DNA from: Actinomycetota bacterium
GTDB lineage: Bacteria; Actinomycetota; Acidimicrobiia; Acidimicrobiales; Ilumatobacteraceae
Length of the DNA stretch: 5,480 bases
Direction: 5' to 3'
Assembly (NCBI GenBank): GCA_005788205.1
Contig: SXYT01000024.1
Location: 1 to 5,480 of the forward strand
Shown here: one piece after another, positions 1 to 5,480 of the stretch
How positions within the stretch are numbered: the stretch's first letter is position 1
Layout: every line of letters begins with the position of its first letter
Notes under the pieces: model-generated
The model's database searches: none
Seen by the model: the letters and a program-made list of their open reading frames with translations, nothing else
What the model was told of the DNA's origin: nothing
Made by a program: the position numbers and the translations under genes

Positions 1-1
1 C

Positions 2-913
2 GGCCGCGTGGTCGAGTACCGCGGCACCTACACCCAGTACAAGCGTGCCCGCGCGGAGGACGAGGCACGCCTGGCGAAGAAGGCGGTGATGCAGGCCAAG
101 GAGGTCGCCCGCCTCCAGGAGGTCGTCGACCGCTTCGGCGCGAAGGCGACAAAGGCCGCGATGGCGCACAGCATCGAGAAGCGCATCGCGCGAATCGAGT
201 CCGAGGGAGTCGGCCCCGTGCGCCGCGACCGCAAGATGAACGTGAGATTCCCCGATCCGCCCCAGGCCGGCGAGACGGTCATCAAGGCATCGGGACTGTC
301 GAAAGCCTACGGCGGTCCTGCCGTGTTCGAGGACGTCGCGTTCGACCTCGGCCGCGGGGAGCGGCTGCTCGTGCTCGGCCTGAACGGTGCCGGCAAGACA
401 TCCCTCCTGCGCATCCTCGCGGGGGAGACCGCCGCCAACCTCGGCCACTTCGAGTGGGGCCACAACGTGAGCACCGGGTATTTCGCCCAGGAACACGACC
501 TGCTGGATGCGCACCAGTCGCTGCTGTGGCACATGCGCCGGGAGCTGCCGGGCGGGAGTGGGCTCACCGAGACCCAGTTGCGCGCGTTGCTCGGCATGTT
601 CGGCCTGCAGGGCGAGAAGGTCTTCCAGGATTCCGGCACGCTCTCGGGGGGCGAGAAGACGAAACTCGCGCTCGCGATGCTGATGGTGGGCCGCAACAAC
701 GTGCTGCTGCTGGACGAACCGACGAACAACCTGGACCCTGCCAGCCGCGAGGCGGTGGCCGGCGCGCTCGAGACGTGGAAGGGGGCAATCATCATGGTCA
801 GCCACGACACCGAGTTCGTGCGGCACCTCCAGCCCACGAAGGTGCTTCTGATGCCCGACGGCCAGGTGGACTACTTCAGCGACGACTGGCTAGAGCTCGT
901 CAGCCTGGCCTGA
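2..913 (+). CDS. ABC-F family ATP-binding protein, C-terminal part (5' end outside window)
   Basis: The reading frame is open from the window edge, so only the last 303 or so residues of a protein usually 530-600 residues long are present. Counting from the GTG codon at 8, which is probably internal, residues 15-70 are the charged helical inter-domain linker and the rest is the second ATPase domain. That domain shows Walker A GLNGAGKT (124-131), a Q-loop near Q161, the signature LSGGEKTKL (212-220), Walker B ending LLLDEPTNNLD (233-243) and the H-loop histidine H266. The DEPTNNLD sequence and the long charged linker without membrane segments are typical of ABC-F proteins. These are soluble and act on the ribosome in translation or antibiotic protection rather than as transporters. 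The ending DDWLELVSLA resembles actinobacterial members. The missing first half prevents assignment to EttA, Uup or a resistance subfamily. Nothing looks broken in the visible part. Confidence 0.93.
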   Translation, partial: GRVVEYRGTYTQYKRARAEDEARLAKKAVMQAKEVARLQEVVDRFGAKATKAAMAHSIEKRIARIESEGVGPVRRDRKMNVRFPDPPQAGETVIKASGLSKAYGGPAVFEDVAFDLGRGERLLVLGLNGAGKTSLLRILAGETAANLGHFEWGHNVSTGYFAQEHDLLDAHQSLLWHMRRELPGGSGLTETQLRALLGMFGLQGEKVFQDSGTLSGGEKTKLALAMLMVGRNNVLLLDEPTNNLDPASREAVAGALETWKGAIIMVSHDTEFVRHLQPTKVLLMPDGQVDYFSDDWLELVSLA

Positions 914-936
914 ATGGGGACCCGCCACCCCGCGGT

Positions 937-945
937 TGGTACTTT
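937..945 (+). promoter_or_regulatory. Putative extended -10 promoter for a leaderless mRNA
   Basis: TGG followed by TACTTT fits an extended -10 element (TGn plus TAnnnT). The hexamer ends at 945, leaving exactly seven bases before the ATG at 953, so transcription would start at or next to the start codon. No good -35 hexamer is visible about 17 bases upstream. No usable ribosome binding site precedes the ATG, because the GGGAAG there abuts the codon directly. Leaderless mRNAs with this spacing are common in actinobacteria. Assignment is by inspection only. Confidence 0.45.
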
Positions 946-952
946 CGGGAAG

Positions 953-1858
953 ATGAAGTACGGAATCTTTGGTGGTGCGGTCAACGGAGGAACGGTCGAC
1001 GACGTCGTTGCCGAGGCGAGGTCGGCGGAGGCCGACGGTTTCGCCAGCTACTGGGCACCGAACATCTTCGGCCATGATGCACTCACGTGCCTGGCGATCG
1101 TCGGCCGTGAGGTGCCGCGCATCGAACTGGGTACCTCGGTCGTGCCCACGTACCCGCGCCATCCGCACGCGATCGCCCAGCAGTGCCACACGGTGGCCGC
1201 TGTCTCCGGCAACCGTCTGACTCTCGGCATCGGTCTCAGCCACAAGATCGTCATCGAGAACATGCTCGGCATGAGCTACGACAAGCCCGTGCGCCACCTC
1301 CGTGAGTACCTGAGCGTGCTGATGCCGATCTCGCGCGGCGAGACGGCCCACTTCGACGGCCAGGACTACCGCGTGCACGCCCGTGTCGATGCCAAGGGCT
1401 CGACGGGCTTCGGCGTGGTCGTCGCCGCCCTCGGCGAGCAGATGCTCCGCGTCACCGCGGCCATGGCCGACGGGACCCTCACGTGGTGCACCGGCCCGGC
1501 CACGCTCTCCGGGCACACCATCCCCACCATCACGCGTGCCGCCGAGGAACTGGGACGTCCCGCCCCGCGCGTCATCGCGGCACTCCCGGTGTGCGTGACC
1601 ACGGACAAGGCAGCGGCCGCCGAGCGCGCGGCGCAGGTGTTCGCCGTCTACGGGACCCTGCCCAGCTACCGCGCCATGCTGGACAAGGAGGGCGCGGCGG
1701 GCCCGGCTGACATCGCGATCACCGGGTCAGTCGCGGAGGTGCAGGACCGCGTGGCCGCCCTCGCCGCCATCGGGGTCACCGACTTCGCTGCCGTCGAGTT
1801 CGGCGGCACCCCCGACGAGGCGGCGCAGACCCGCGACGCACTCAAGGGTCTGCTGTAG
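953..1858 (+). CDS. LLM class F420-dependent oxidoreductase (TIGR03564-like)
   Basis: This 301-residue protein is a luciferase-like monooxygenase-fold (TIM-barrel) enzyme expected to use the deazaflavin F420 for hydride transfer in the cytoplasm. Features that resemble the mycobacterial MSMEG_4879-type family are an N-terminal strand MKYGIFGG, the segment IELGTSVVPTYPRHP (57-71), RLTLGIGLSH (88-97), the region YDKPVRHLREYLSVLMP (109-125), VAALGEQMLR (157-166), the ADGTLTW segment (172-178) and LPVCVTTDKA followed by VYGTLPSYRAMLDKEG. Length is normal for the family. The physiological substrate is unknown. I chose the ATG at 953 over the in-frame ATG at 914, which directly follows the ABC-F stop. 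Homology begins at MKYGIFGG, the extra 13 residues look non-conserved, and a -10-like element sits seven bases before 953. It is followed closely by the crotonase gene, with a TAG stop five bases before the first possible GTG. F420 use is inferred from family membership; flavin use cannot be excluded. Confidence 0.9.
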   Translation: MKYGIFGGAVNGGTVDDVVAEARSAEADGFASYWAPNIFGHDALTCLAIVGREVPRIELGTSVVPTYPRHPHAIAQQCHTVAAVSGNRLTLGIGLSHKIVIENMLGMSYDKPVRHLREYLSVLMPISRGETAHFDGQDYRVHARVDAKGSTGFGVVVAALGEQMLRVTAAMADGTLTWCTGPATLSGHTIPTITRAAEELGRPAPRVIAALPVCVTTDKAAAAERAAQVFAVYGTLPSYRAMLDKEGAAGPADIAITGSVAEVQDRVAALAAIGVTDFAAVEFGGTPDEAAQTRDALKGLL

Positions 1859-1873
1859 CGACCGTGGCGGGGG

Positions 1874-1879
1874 AAGGTG
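1874..1879 (+). promoter_or_regulatory. Ribosome binding site deciding the crotonase start
   Basis: AAGGTG matches AAGGAG at five of six positions and is preceded by a purine run. It ends five bases before the GTG at 1885. The alternative GTG at 1864 has no comparable site at a workable distance: the nearest, AAGGG at 1844-1848, is 15 bases away. The downstream start is therefore preferred. Confidence 0.45.
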
Positions 1880-1884
1880 CGCCC

Positions 1885-2682
1885 GTGCTGTCCGTGACGA
1901 GGGACGACGGGGTCGTGCTCGTCACCATCGACAACCCGCCGGTCAACCTGTTTGATCTCGCTCTCTACCCGGCGATGGTGAGGGTGTCGGACGACCTCGC
2001 GGCAGACGACTCGGTGCGCGCCGTCGTGCTGGCGTCAGCGAACCCGGATTTCTTCATCGCACACTTCGACGTGTCGCTCATCCTCACCCTCCCGCGGGAC
2101 ATGGGTGCCCCGCGCACTCTGAGCGACTTCGACCGCATGTGCGAGAACTTCCGCACCATGTCCAAGCCCACGATCGCCGCGATCGACGGCCGCGTCGGCG
2201 GCGGCGGCAGCGAACTCACCCTGGCCTGTGACATGAGGTTCGCCTCGCCGCGTGCGGTGTTCAGCCAGCCCGAGGTCGCTCTCGGGATCCTCCCCGGAGG
2301 GGGCGGGACTGTCCGTCTGCCGCGCCTCGTCGGGCGGAACCGCGCGCTGGAGGTGGTGCTCGGTTGCGAGGACATCGATGCCCGCACCGCGGAGTCGTGG
2401 GGCTGGGTCAACAGGGTCGTGGACGACCCGTTCGCGCACGCGATGATGCTCGCCCGCAGGATCGCGGCGTTCCCCCCGGCGGCAGTGAGGGAGGCAAAGG
2501 AGTCCGTGCTGCGCGCCGACACCGGGGTGGAGGAGGCACTGCTCGCCGAGTCGGCGGGTTTCAACCGTCTCCTCGGTGACCCCCGTGCGCAGTCTGCGAT
2601 GACGAACTTCCTCGCGCGCGGGGGCCAGACACGCGAGGGCGAGTTGAGGCTCGGCGAACTCGCCACCGAGCTCGGCGACTGA
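1885..2682 (+). CDS. Enoyl-CoA hydratase/isomerase (crotonase) family protein
   Basis: This 265-residue crotonase-fold protein probably hydrates or isomerises an unsaturated acyl-CoA in a beta-oxidation-like pathway in the cytoplasm. The N-terminal strand leads to DNPPVNLFD. The first CoA/oxyanion segment is FFIAHFDV (about 56-63). The second is a GGGG turn followed by SELTLACDMRFAS (105-121). FSQPEVALGILPGGGGTVRL follows. Glutamates E110 and E130 fall 20 residues apart, matching the two catalytic glutamates (E144 and E164) of rat mitochondrial enoyl-CoA hydratase, so hydratase chemistry is possible. An oddity is the histidine-phenylalanine pair in FIAHFD where the usual sequence is GAD. The start at GTG 1885 is chosen for its ribosome binding site. 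GTG 1864, five bases after the previous stop, would add seven residues and remains possible. The gene lies between two reductase genes and ends 14 bases before the next, consistent with an operon. The exact reaction cannot be told from the sequence. Confidence 0.9.
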   Translation: MLSVTRDDGVVLVTIDNPPVNLFDLALYPAMVRVSDDLAADDSVRAVVLASANPDFFIAHFDVSLILTLPRDMGAPRTLSDFDRMCENFRTMSKPTIAAIDGRVGGGGSELTLACDMRFASPRAVFSQPEVALGILPGGGGTVRLPRLVGRNRALEVVLGCEDIDARTAESWGWVNRVVDDPFAHAMMLARRIAAFPPAAVREAKESVLRADTGVEEALLAESAGFNRLLGDPRAQSAMTNFLARGGQTREGELRLGELATELGD

Positions 2683-2696
2683 CAAGACTGTCGCCC

Positions 2697-3773
2697 ATGA
2701 CGACACTGTTCGACGAGGTCACGTTCGCCCACGGGCCGGCCATGGCCAACCGGTTCATGCTGGCCCCGCTCACCAACCAGCAGAGCCACGAGGACGGCAC
2801 GCTCTCGGACGCCGAGTTCAAGTGGCTGACGATGCGTGCCGAGGGCGGGTTCGGGCTCACCATGACATGTGCCGCGCACGTGCAGGCGGTCGGCAAGGGG
2901 TTCTCCGGTCAACTGGGGATCTTCGGCGACCAGCACCTGGACGGGCACCGCCGACTCGCCCACGAGATCAAACGGCACCACAGCCTGGCGATCGTGCAGC
3001 TGCACCACGCGGGCAACCGCTCCCCGAAGGACCTCATCGGAACCGATCCCGTGTGCCCGAGCGACGACCCGGAGACCGGCGCGCGCGCCCTCAACACGGC
3101 CGAGGTCGAGCAACTGGTCGAGGATTTCGTGGCTGCCGCGGTGCGGGCCGAGCAGGCCGGGTATGACGGCGCGGAACTGCACGGGGCGCACGGGTACGTG
3201 ATCGCCCAGTTCCTCTCGCCGGAACTGAACCGGCGCACCGACCGCTACGGCGGCTCACTCGAGAACCGCACCCGGGTCCTCTTCGAGATCATTGATGGCG
3301 TCCGTGCCCGGACCAGCGCCTCGTTCAACCTCTCCGTGCGGCTGTCCCCGGAACGCTTCGGCCTGCGCACTGCCGAGATGCTCGAGACCTACTCGCGCCT
3401 CGTCGCGGAGGAAAAGATCGATTTTGTCGACATGTCGTTGTGGGACGCCACAAAGACGGGGGTCGAAGAGGGGTTCACGGACATCCGCCTGATCGACCTG
3501 TTCGCCGGGATCGAGCGAGGCCCGGTCCGACTGGCTGTGGCAGGCAAGCTCTACTCGGCGGCCGACTGCAGGTTCGCGGTCGAGAGTGGTGCGGATTTCG
3601 TGGCTGTCGGGCGCGGAGCGATCCTGCACCATGACTTCCCGCGCCTCGCGGCGGCAGACCCTGGCTTCACCGTCAGAAGCCTGCCGGTGACGCGCGGGAC
3701 GCTCCGCGAGGAGGGCCTGTCCGACATGTTCATCGGGTACATGGGCAACTGGAAGGGTTTCGTCGCCGACTGA
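2697..3773 (+). CDS. NADH:flavin oxidoreductase, Old Yellow Enzyme family
   Basis: This 358-residue single-domain FMN-binding TIM barrel is of the ene-reductase type. Such enzymes reduce the C=C bond of activated alkenes (enones, enals, enoates) with NAD(P)H. Visible elements in order are NRFMLAPLT (18-26), QLHHAGN (101-107) with the FMN-contacting glutamine, and the hallmark block from about 159 to 193. That block holds the substrate-binding pair H162 and H165, the likely proton donor Y168, and the FLSPELNRRTDRYGGSLENR segment. R215 and the late phosphate-binding motif VAVGRGA (302-308) follow. The residue that is cysteine in YqjM-type enzymes is threonine here (T26), as in classical yeast-type enzymes. 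There is no C-terminal iron-sulfur or FAD/NAD domain, so it is not a 2,4-dienoyl-CoA reductase of the large type. The ATG at 2697 is the natural start by homology. It has no clear ribosome binding site, so translation may be coupled to the gene ending 14 bases upstream. A strong hairpin follows the stop. Confidence 0.93.
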   Translation: MTTLFDEVTFAHGPAMANRFMLAPLTNQQSHEDGTLSDAEFKWLTMRAEGGFGLTMTCAAHVQAVGKGFSGQLGIFGDQHLDGHRRLAHEIKRHHSLAIVQLHHAGNRSPKDLIGTDPVCPSDDPETGARALNTAEVEQLVEDFVAAAVRAEQAGYDGAELHGAHGYVIAQFLSPELNRRTDRYGGSLENRTRVLFEIIDGVRARTSASFNLSVRLSPERFGLRTAEMLETYSRLVAEEKIDFVDMSLWDATKTGVEEGFTDIRLIDLFAGIERGPVRLAVAGKLYSAADCRFAVESGADFVAVGRGAILHHDFPRLAAADPGFTVRSLPVTRGTLREEGLSDMFIGYMGNWKGFVAD

Positions 3774-3808
3774 GGGCCGAACCTGCCGGTGCAGAACCGG
3801 GAAACATT

Positions 3809-3834
3809 GAAGGGCCCCCTTGCGGGGGCCCTTC
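3809..3834. terminator. Strong GC hairpin, probable bidirectional terminator
   Basis: GAAGGGCCCCC and GGGGGCCCTTC form a perfect 11-base-pair stem with a TTGC loop. It lies between the convergent stops at 3773 and 3860. On the plus strand the following bases (TCTCGTTGG) are only mildly T-rich. On the minus strand the tail reads AATGTTTC. Neither has a classic T run, but both transcripts end here. A smaller perfect inverted repeat (CCGGT at 3786-3790, ACCGG at 3796-3800) precedes it by eight bases. Confidence 0.8.
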
Positions 3835-3859
3835 TCTCGTTGGTGGTGAGGTCTTGGCG

Positions 3860-4666
3860 TCAGCCGTTGATCGGCGGGAACACCTTCGGCAGGACCATGC
3901 TGCACGGGACCTTCATGCCGGCCGGGGGCGCCGCGAGAGCGGTGCACCACGCCTCCGCCTTGGAGCCGAGAATCTTCTCGGCATCCGAGGCGGACTTGGT
4001 CTCGATCAGTTTCTGGCAGTCGGCCTGCGGGAACCCGATGGCTCCACATGCGCGGTTGAATTCCGCTGACTTGCTGAACCTGCCCTGGCTCTGCTGCTGG
4101 CCACCCTGCTTGATGTCGGAGTTCGGCTGCTGTTGCTGGATGAACTGCTTGTTCTCCTGCTGGGACTTGTCCATCTCCTCGTTGAATTCCTTGTCCTCGG
4201 CCATCTCCTCGGCAAGATCCTCGTCACCCTCGGCGGCGAGCGCCGAGATGTATTCCACGCGGTACTCGCGCATCTTCGGGAGCTTCACGCCCGTGGCCCG
4301 CTTCACCACGACGCGGTAGAGGACGACGCCGTCCATCCAGATCTCGTCCTCGTCCATGGCGGGGAGGGAGAAGATGAGACGGCCGCCGCGGGTCCTGCCG
4401 GCATCGAACTCCTCCCAGGAGTCCGGGTCATCCTCGTCGAAGTTGATCTCCAGACGGGCCGAGACGTTCTTGTTCTTCGGCGAGACCGTCACGAGGATCT
4501 CGCAGTCGTCCTCGTCGGCGCCTTCCACGTGCTCCCCGTCTGCGCAGTCACCGGTGAGCAAGACCTTCACGGTCGCGGGCTTGGCTGCTGCGGACAGCGG
4601 CGCAGCATCGACTGCCGCGATCATTGTGATGCCCGCCACGACGGCGAGCAGGTTGCGGATTTTCAT
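3860..4666 (-). CDS. Secreted protein of unknown function with acidic, Gln-rich linker
   Basis: I do not recognise this 268-residue protein. Residues 1-28 look like a Sec signal peptide: K2 and R4, a hydrophobic stretch to about residue 19, then an Ala-rich end with possible cleavage near VDA-AP or SAA-AK. Residues 31-140 alternate hydrophobic and charged residues in a beta-strand pattern, with acidic loops (DEDD at 51-54, DEDDPDSWEEFD at 77-88, DEDE at 105-108) and cysteines C41 and C55. Residues 143-168 are highly acidic and helix-like. Residues 169-194 are rich in Gln and Asn, including a run of four Gln. The last 70 residues are a probable helical domain with C207, C217, C241 and C255. 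Six cysteines in an exported protein could form three disulfides. There is no lipobox, sortase motif or C-terminal membrane anchor. The ATG at 4666 has a GGGAGGG ribosome binding site, and a promoter lies upstream. A longer frame from 4726 would start inside that promoter and is rejected. The stop faces the convergent terminator. Confidence 0.8.
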   Translation of the reverse strand: MKIRNLLAVVAGITMIAAVDAAPLSAAAKPATVKVLLTGDCADGEHVEGADEDDCEILVTVSPKNKNVSARLEINFDEDDPDSWEEFDAGRTRGGRLIFSLPAMDEDEIWMDGVVLYRVVVKRATGVKLPKMREYRVEYISALAAEGDEDLAEEMAEDKEFNEEMDKSQQENKQFIQQQQPNSDIKQGGQQQSQGRFSKSAEFNRACGAIGFPQADCQKLIETKSASDAEKILGSKAEAWCTALAAPPAGMKVPCSMVLPKVFPPING

Positions 4667-4671
4667 TGGGT

Positions 4672-4678
4672 CCCTCCC
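4672..4678 (-). promoter_or_regulatory. Ribosome binding site of the secreted protein gene
   Basis: The minus strand reads GGGAGGG five bases before the ATG at 4666. This fixes the start to give a normal signal peptide rather than the 20-residue longer form. Part of the site can pair with GGTCCC a few bases upstream (plus-strand positions 4686-4691), forming a six-base-pair stem. Confidence 0.65.
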
Positions 4679-4712
4679 GACGCGGGGGACCGGATGCCCA
4701 CCCGCAGGCTGA

Positions 4713-4740
4713 ACTCTATTCGGCACAGGACGGATGTCAA
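4713..4740 (-). promoter_or_regulatory. Sigma-70-type promoter for the secreted protein gene
   Basis: On the minus strand a perfect TTGACA (4735-4740) is followed after 16 bases by TAGAGT (4713-4718), which fits the actinobacterial TAnnnT pattern. Transcription would start near 4706, giving a leader of about 40 bases before the ATG at 4666. It lies in the 103-base gap after the fumarase stop, so the secreted protein gene probably has its own vegetative promoter. Confidence 0.65.
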
Positions 4741-4769
4741 CTAGCCGATTTTTCCCCGCCGGGACAGGG

Positions 4770-5480
4770 TCAGCGCAGGCTGAGGGGTGTGCCGACCTTG
4801 ACCAGGTCGAAGAAGTCGTTTCCCTTGTCGTCCACCACGATGAAGGCGGGGAAGTCCTGCACCTCGATGCGCCACACGGCCTCCATGCCGAGTTCCGCGT
4901 ACTCGAGCACCTCGACCTTGGTGATGCAGTCCAGGGCGAGCCGCGCGGCCGGGCCGCCGATCGAACCGAGGTAGAAGCCCCCGTGGTCGCGGCACGCCTC
5001 GGTCACCTGGCGGGAGCGGTTGCCCTTGGCGAGCATCACGAACGACCCGCCCGCGGCCTGGAACTCGGCGACGTAGCCGTCCATGCGGCCTGCGGTCGTG
5101 GGGCCGAACGACCCGGAGGCCATCCCCTCGGGGGTCTTCGCCGGGCCGGCGTAGTACACGCAGTGGTCCTTCAAATACTGGGGGAGCCCCTGCCCGGCGT
5201 CGAGGCGCTCCTTCAGCTACGCGTGCGCGAAGTCGCGCGCCACGACCATCGGGCCGGTCAGCAGCACGCGCGTCTTCACGGGGTGGCGCGAGAGCGTGGC
5301 GCGGATCTCGTCCATCGGGCGGGTCAGGTCGATGTGCACGACCTCGTCGCTGAGTTCCTCGTGGGTCACCTCCGGCAGGAAGCGCGCGGGGTCGGTCTCG
5401 AGCGCCTCGACGAAGATGCCGTCCTTCGGGATCTTGCCGAGGGCCTGGCGGTCCGCGCTGCACGACACCGCGAACGAGAC
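4770..5480 (-). pseudogene. Class I fumarate hydratase, C-terminal part, interrupted by in-frame TAG
   Basis: The frame encodes the last 236 codons of a class I, [4Fe-4S]-dependent fumarase (FumA/FumB type, about 550 residues), which interconverts fumarate and malate in the TCA cycle. The 5' end lies beyond the window. At the edge, SCSADR carries the cysteine (codon 5460-5462) matching the third cluster ligand (C318 of E. coli FumA, from memory). KIPKDGIF, DLTRPMDEI and VVARDFAHA follow. Then comes a TAG at 5217-5219 where homologues have lysine (HAKLKERLD). The same frame continues with LKERLDAGQGLPQYLKDH, YYAGPAKTPEG, FGPTTAGRMD, MLAKGNRS, GGFYLGSIGGPAA, LGMEAVW and VQDFPAFIVVDDKGNDFF to a TGA at 4770. 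There is no frameshift or deletion, and conservation is excellent on both sides. A truncated product would keep the arginine of ARDFAHA but lose the threonine and arginine of TTAGR and the lysine of LAKGN. It is either a recent nonsense allele or a one-base sequence error (AAG to TAG); suppression is less likely. The family call is near certain, but pseudogene status is not. Confidence 0.82.
5217..5219 (-). other. Premature amber codon inside the fumarase frame
   Basis: TAG lies between HA and LKERLD on the minus strand. One base change (plus-strand A at 5219 instead of T) converts the expected AAG lysine codon to it. An AAGGAG sequence at 5208-5213 follows, but no ATG, GTG or TTG lies at a suitable distance after it. 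The next in-frame candidates are TTG at 5174 and GTG at 5159, inside conserved sequence, so reinitiation is not evident. Confidence 0.9.

Noticed and set aside
2681..2692. Palindromic GACA-AGAC-TGTC as an operator
   Set aside because: Four-base arms around a four-base centre are expected by chance, and no regulator gene is nearby.
1965..3191. A 408-codon open frame on the minus strand
   Set aside because: It lies antisense across the crotonase and flavin reductase genes, which have clear family motifs. Its product is rich in Arg, Ser and Pro with no recognisable domain, as expected for GC-rich shadow frames.
4400..4438. EF-hand-like calcium loop in the acidic segment DEDDPDSWEEFD of the secreted protein
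   Set aside because: The spacing of acidic residues does not match DxDxDG-x5-E, and there is no central glycine or paired loop.
4667..4726. A 20-residue N-terminal extension of the secreted protein
   Set aside because: It would begin between the -35 and -10 hexamers of the predicted promoter and would bury the signal peptide. The ATG at 4666 has the ribosome binding site.
4133..4744. A 203-codon plus-strand frame antisense to the secreted protein gene
   Set aside because: The minus-strand gene has a signal peptide, ribosome binding site and promoter. The plus-strand frame has none and covers that promoter.
4741..4769. Terminator after the fumarase gene
   Set aside because: The only stem there (TCCC/GGGA) is four base pairs long, and on the transcribed strand it is followed by A residues rather than T.
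5217..5219. Pyrrolysine or a reassigned TAG code as explanation for the fumarase stop
   Set aside because: The luciferase-like gene uses TAG as a real stop next to the following gene. Fumarases are not known to contain pyrrolysine, and no structural element is obvious after the codon.
4741..5463. A 240-codon minus-strand frame running past the fumarase TAG
   Set aside because: It is an alternative frame of the fumarase gene. Its product is an Arg/Gly/Pro-rich string without motifs, while the fumarase frame carries all the conserved sequence on both sides of the stop.

Overview
This is a GC-rich window (roughly two-thirds G+C by eye, with a strong G/C preference at third codon positions). It most likely comes from an actinobacterial chromosome. 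The evidence is a luciferase-like oxidoreductase of an F420-dependent type common in actinobacteria, an actinobacterial-style ABC-F protein tail, GTG starts, and a promoter that appears to make a leaderless mRNA. No genus can be named. No RNA gene, CRISPR array, insertion sequence or phage gene is visible.

Layout. The left two thirds carry four plus-strand genes in close order: the C-terminal part of an ABC-F ATPase cut by the window edge (2-913), a luciferase-like F420-dependent oxidoreductase (953-1858), an enoyl-CoA hydratase/isomerase-family protein (1885-2682, possibly starting at 1864) and an Old Yellow Enzyme-type FMN oxidoreductase (2697-3773). A strong GC hairpin at 3809-3834 follows and lies between convergent genes. 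The right third is on the minus strand: a secreted protein of unknown function (3860-4666) with its own promoter, and upstream of it the C-terminal part of a class I (iron-sulfur) fumarase (4770-5480, cut by the window edge).

How the genes relate. The oxidoreductase, crotonase and flavin reductase genes are almost contiguous and could be one operon. Together they suggest reduction or hydration of alpha,beta-unsaturated acyl or carbonyl compounds, but no substrate can be read from the sequence. The ABC-F protein is a translation or antibiotic-protection type ATPase and is probably unrelated to them. The secreted protein and the fumarase share a strand but look separately transcribed.

Most notable points: (1) the fumarase frame is intact and highly conserved on both sides of one in-frame TAG codon (5217-5219) that replaces an expected lysine, just after one active-site arginine and before the other catalytic residues; (2) the secreted protein combines an acidic beta-type region, a charged and glutamine-rich linker and a cysteine-containing C-terminal domain that I do not recognise; (3) a TGnTACTTT element lies exactly seven bases before the ATG of the luciferase-like gene, suggesting leaderless expression. 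I found no convincing new multi-gene system.
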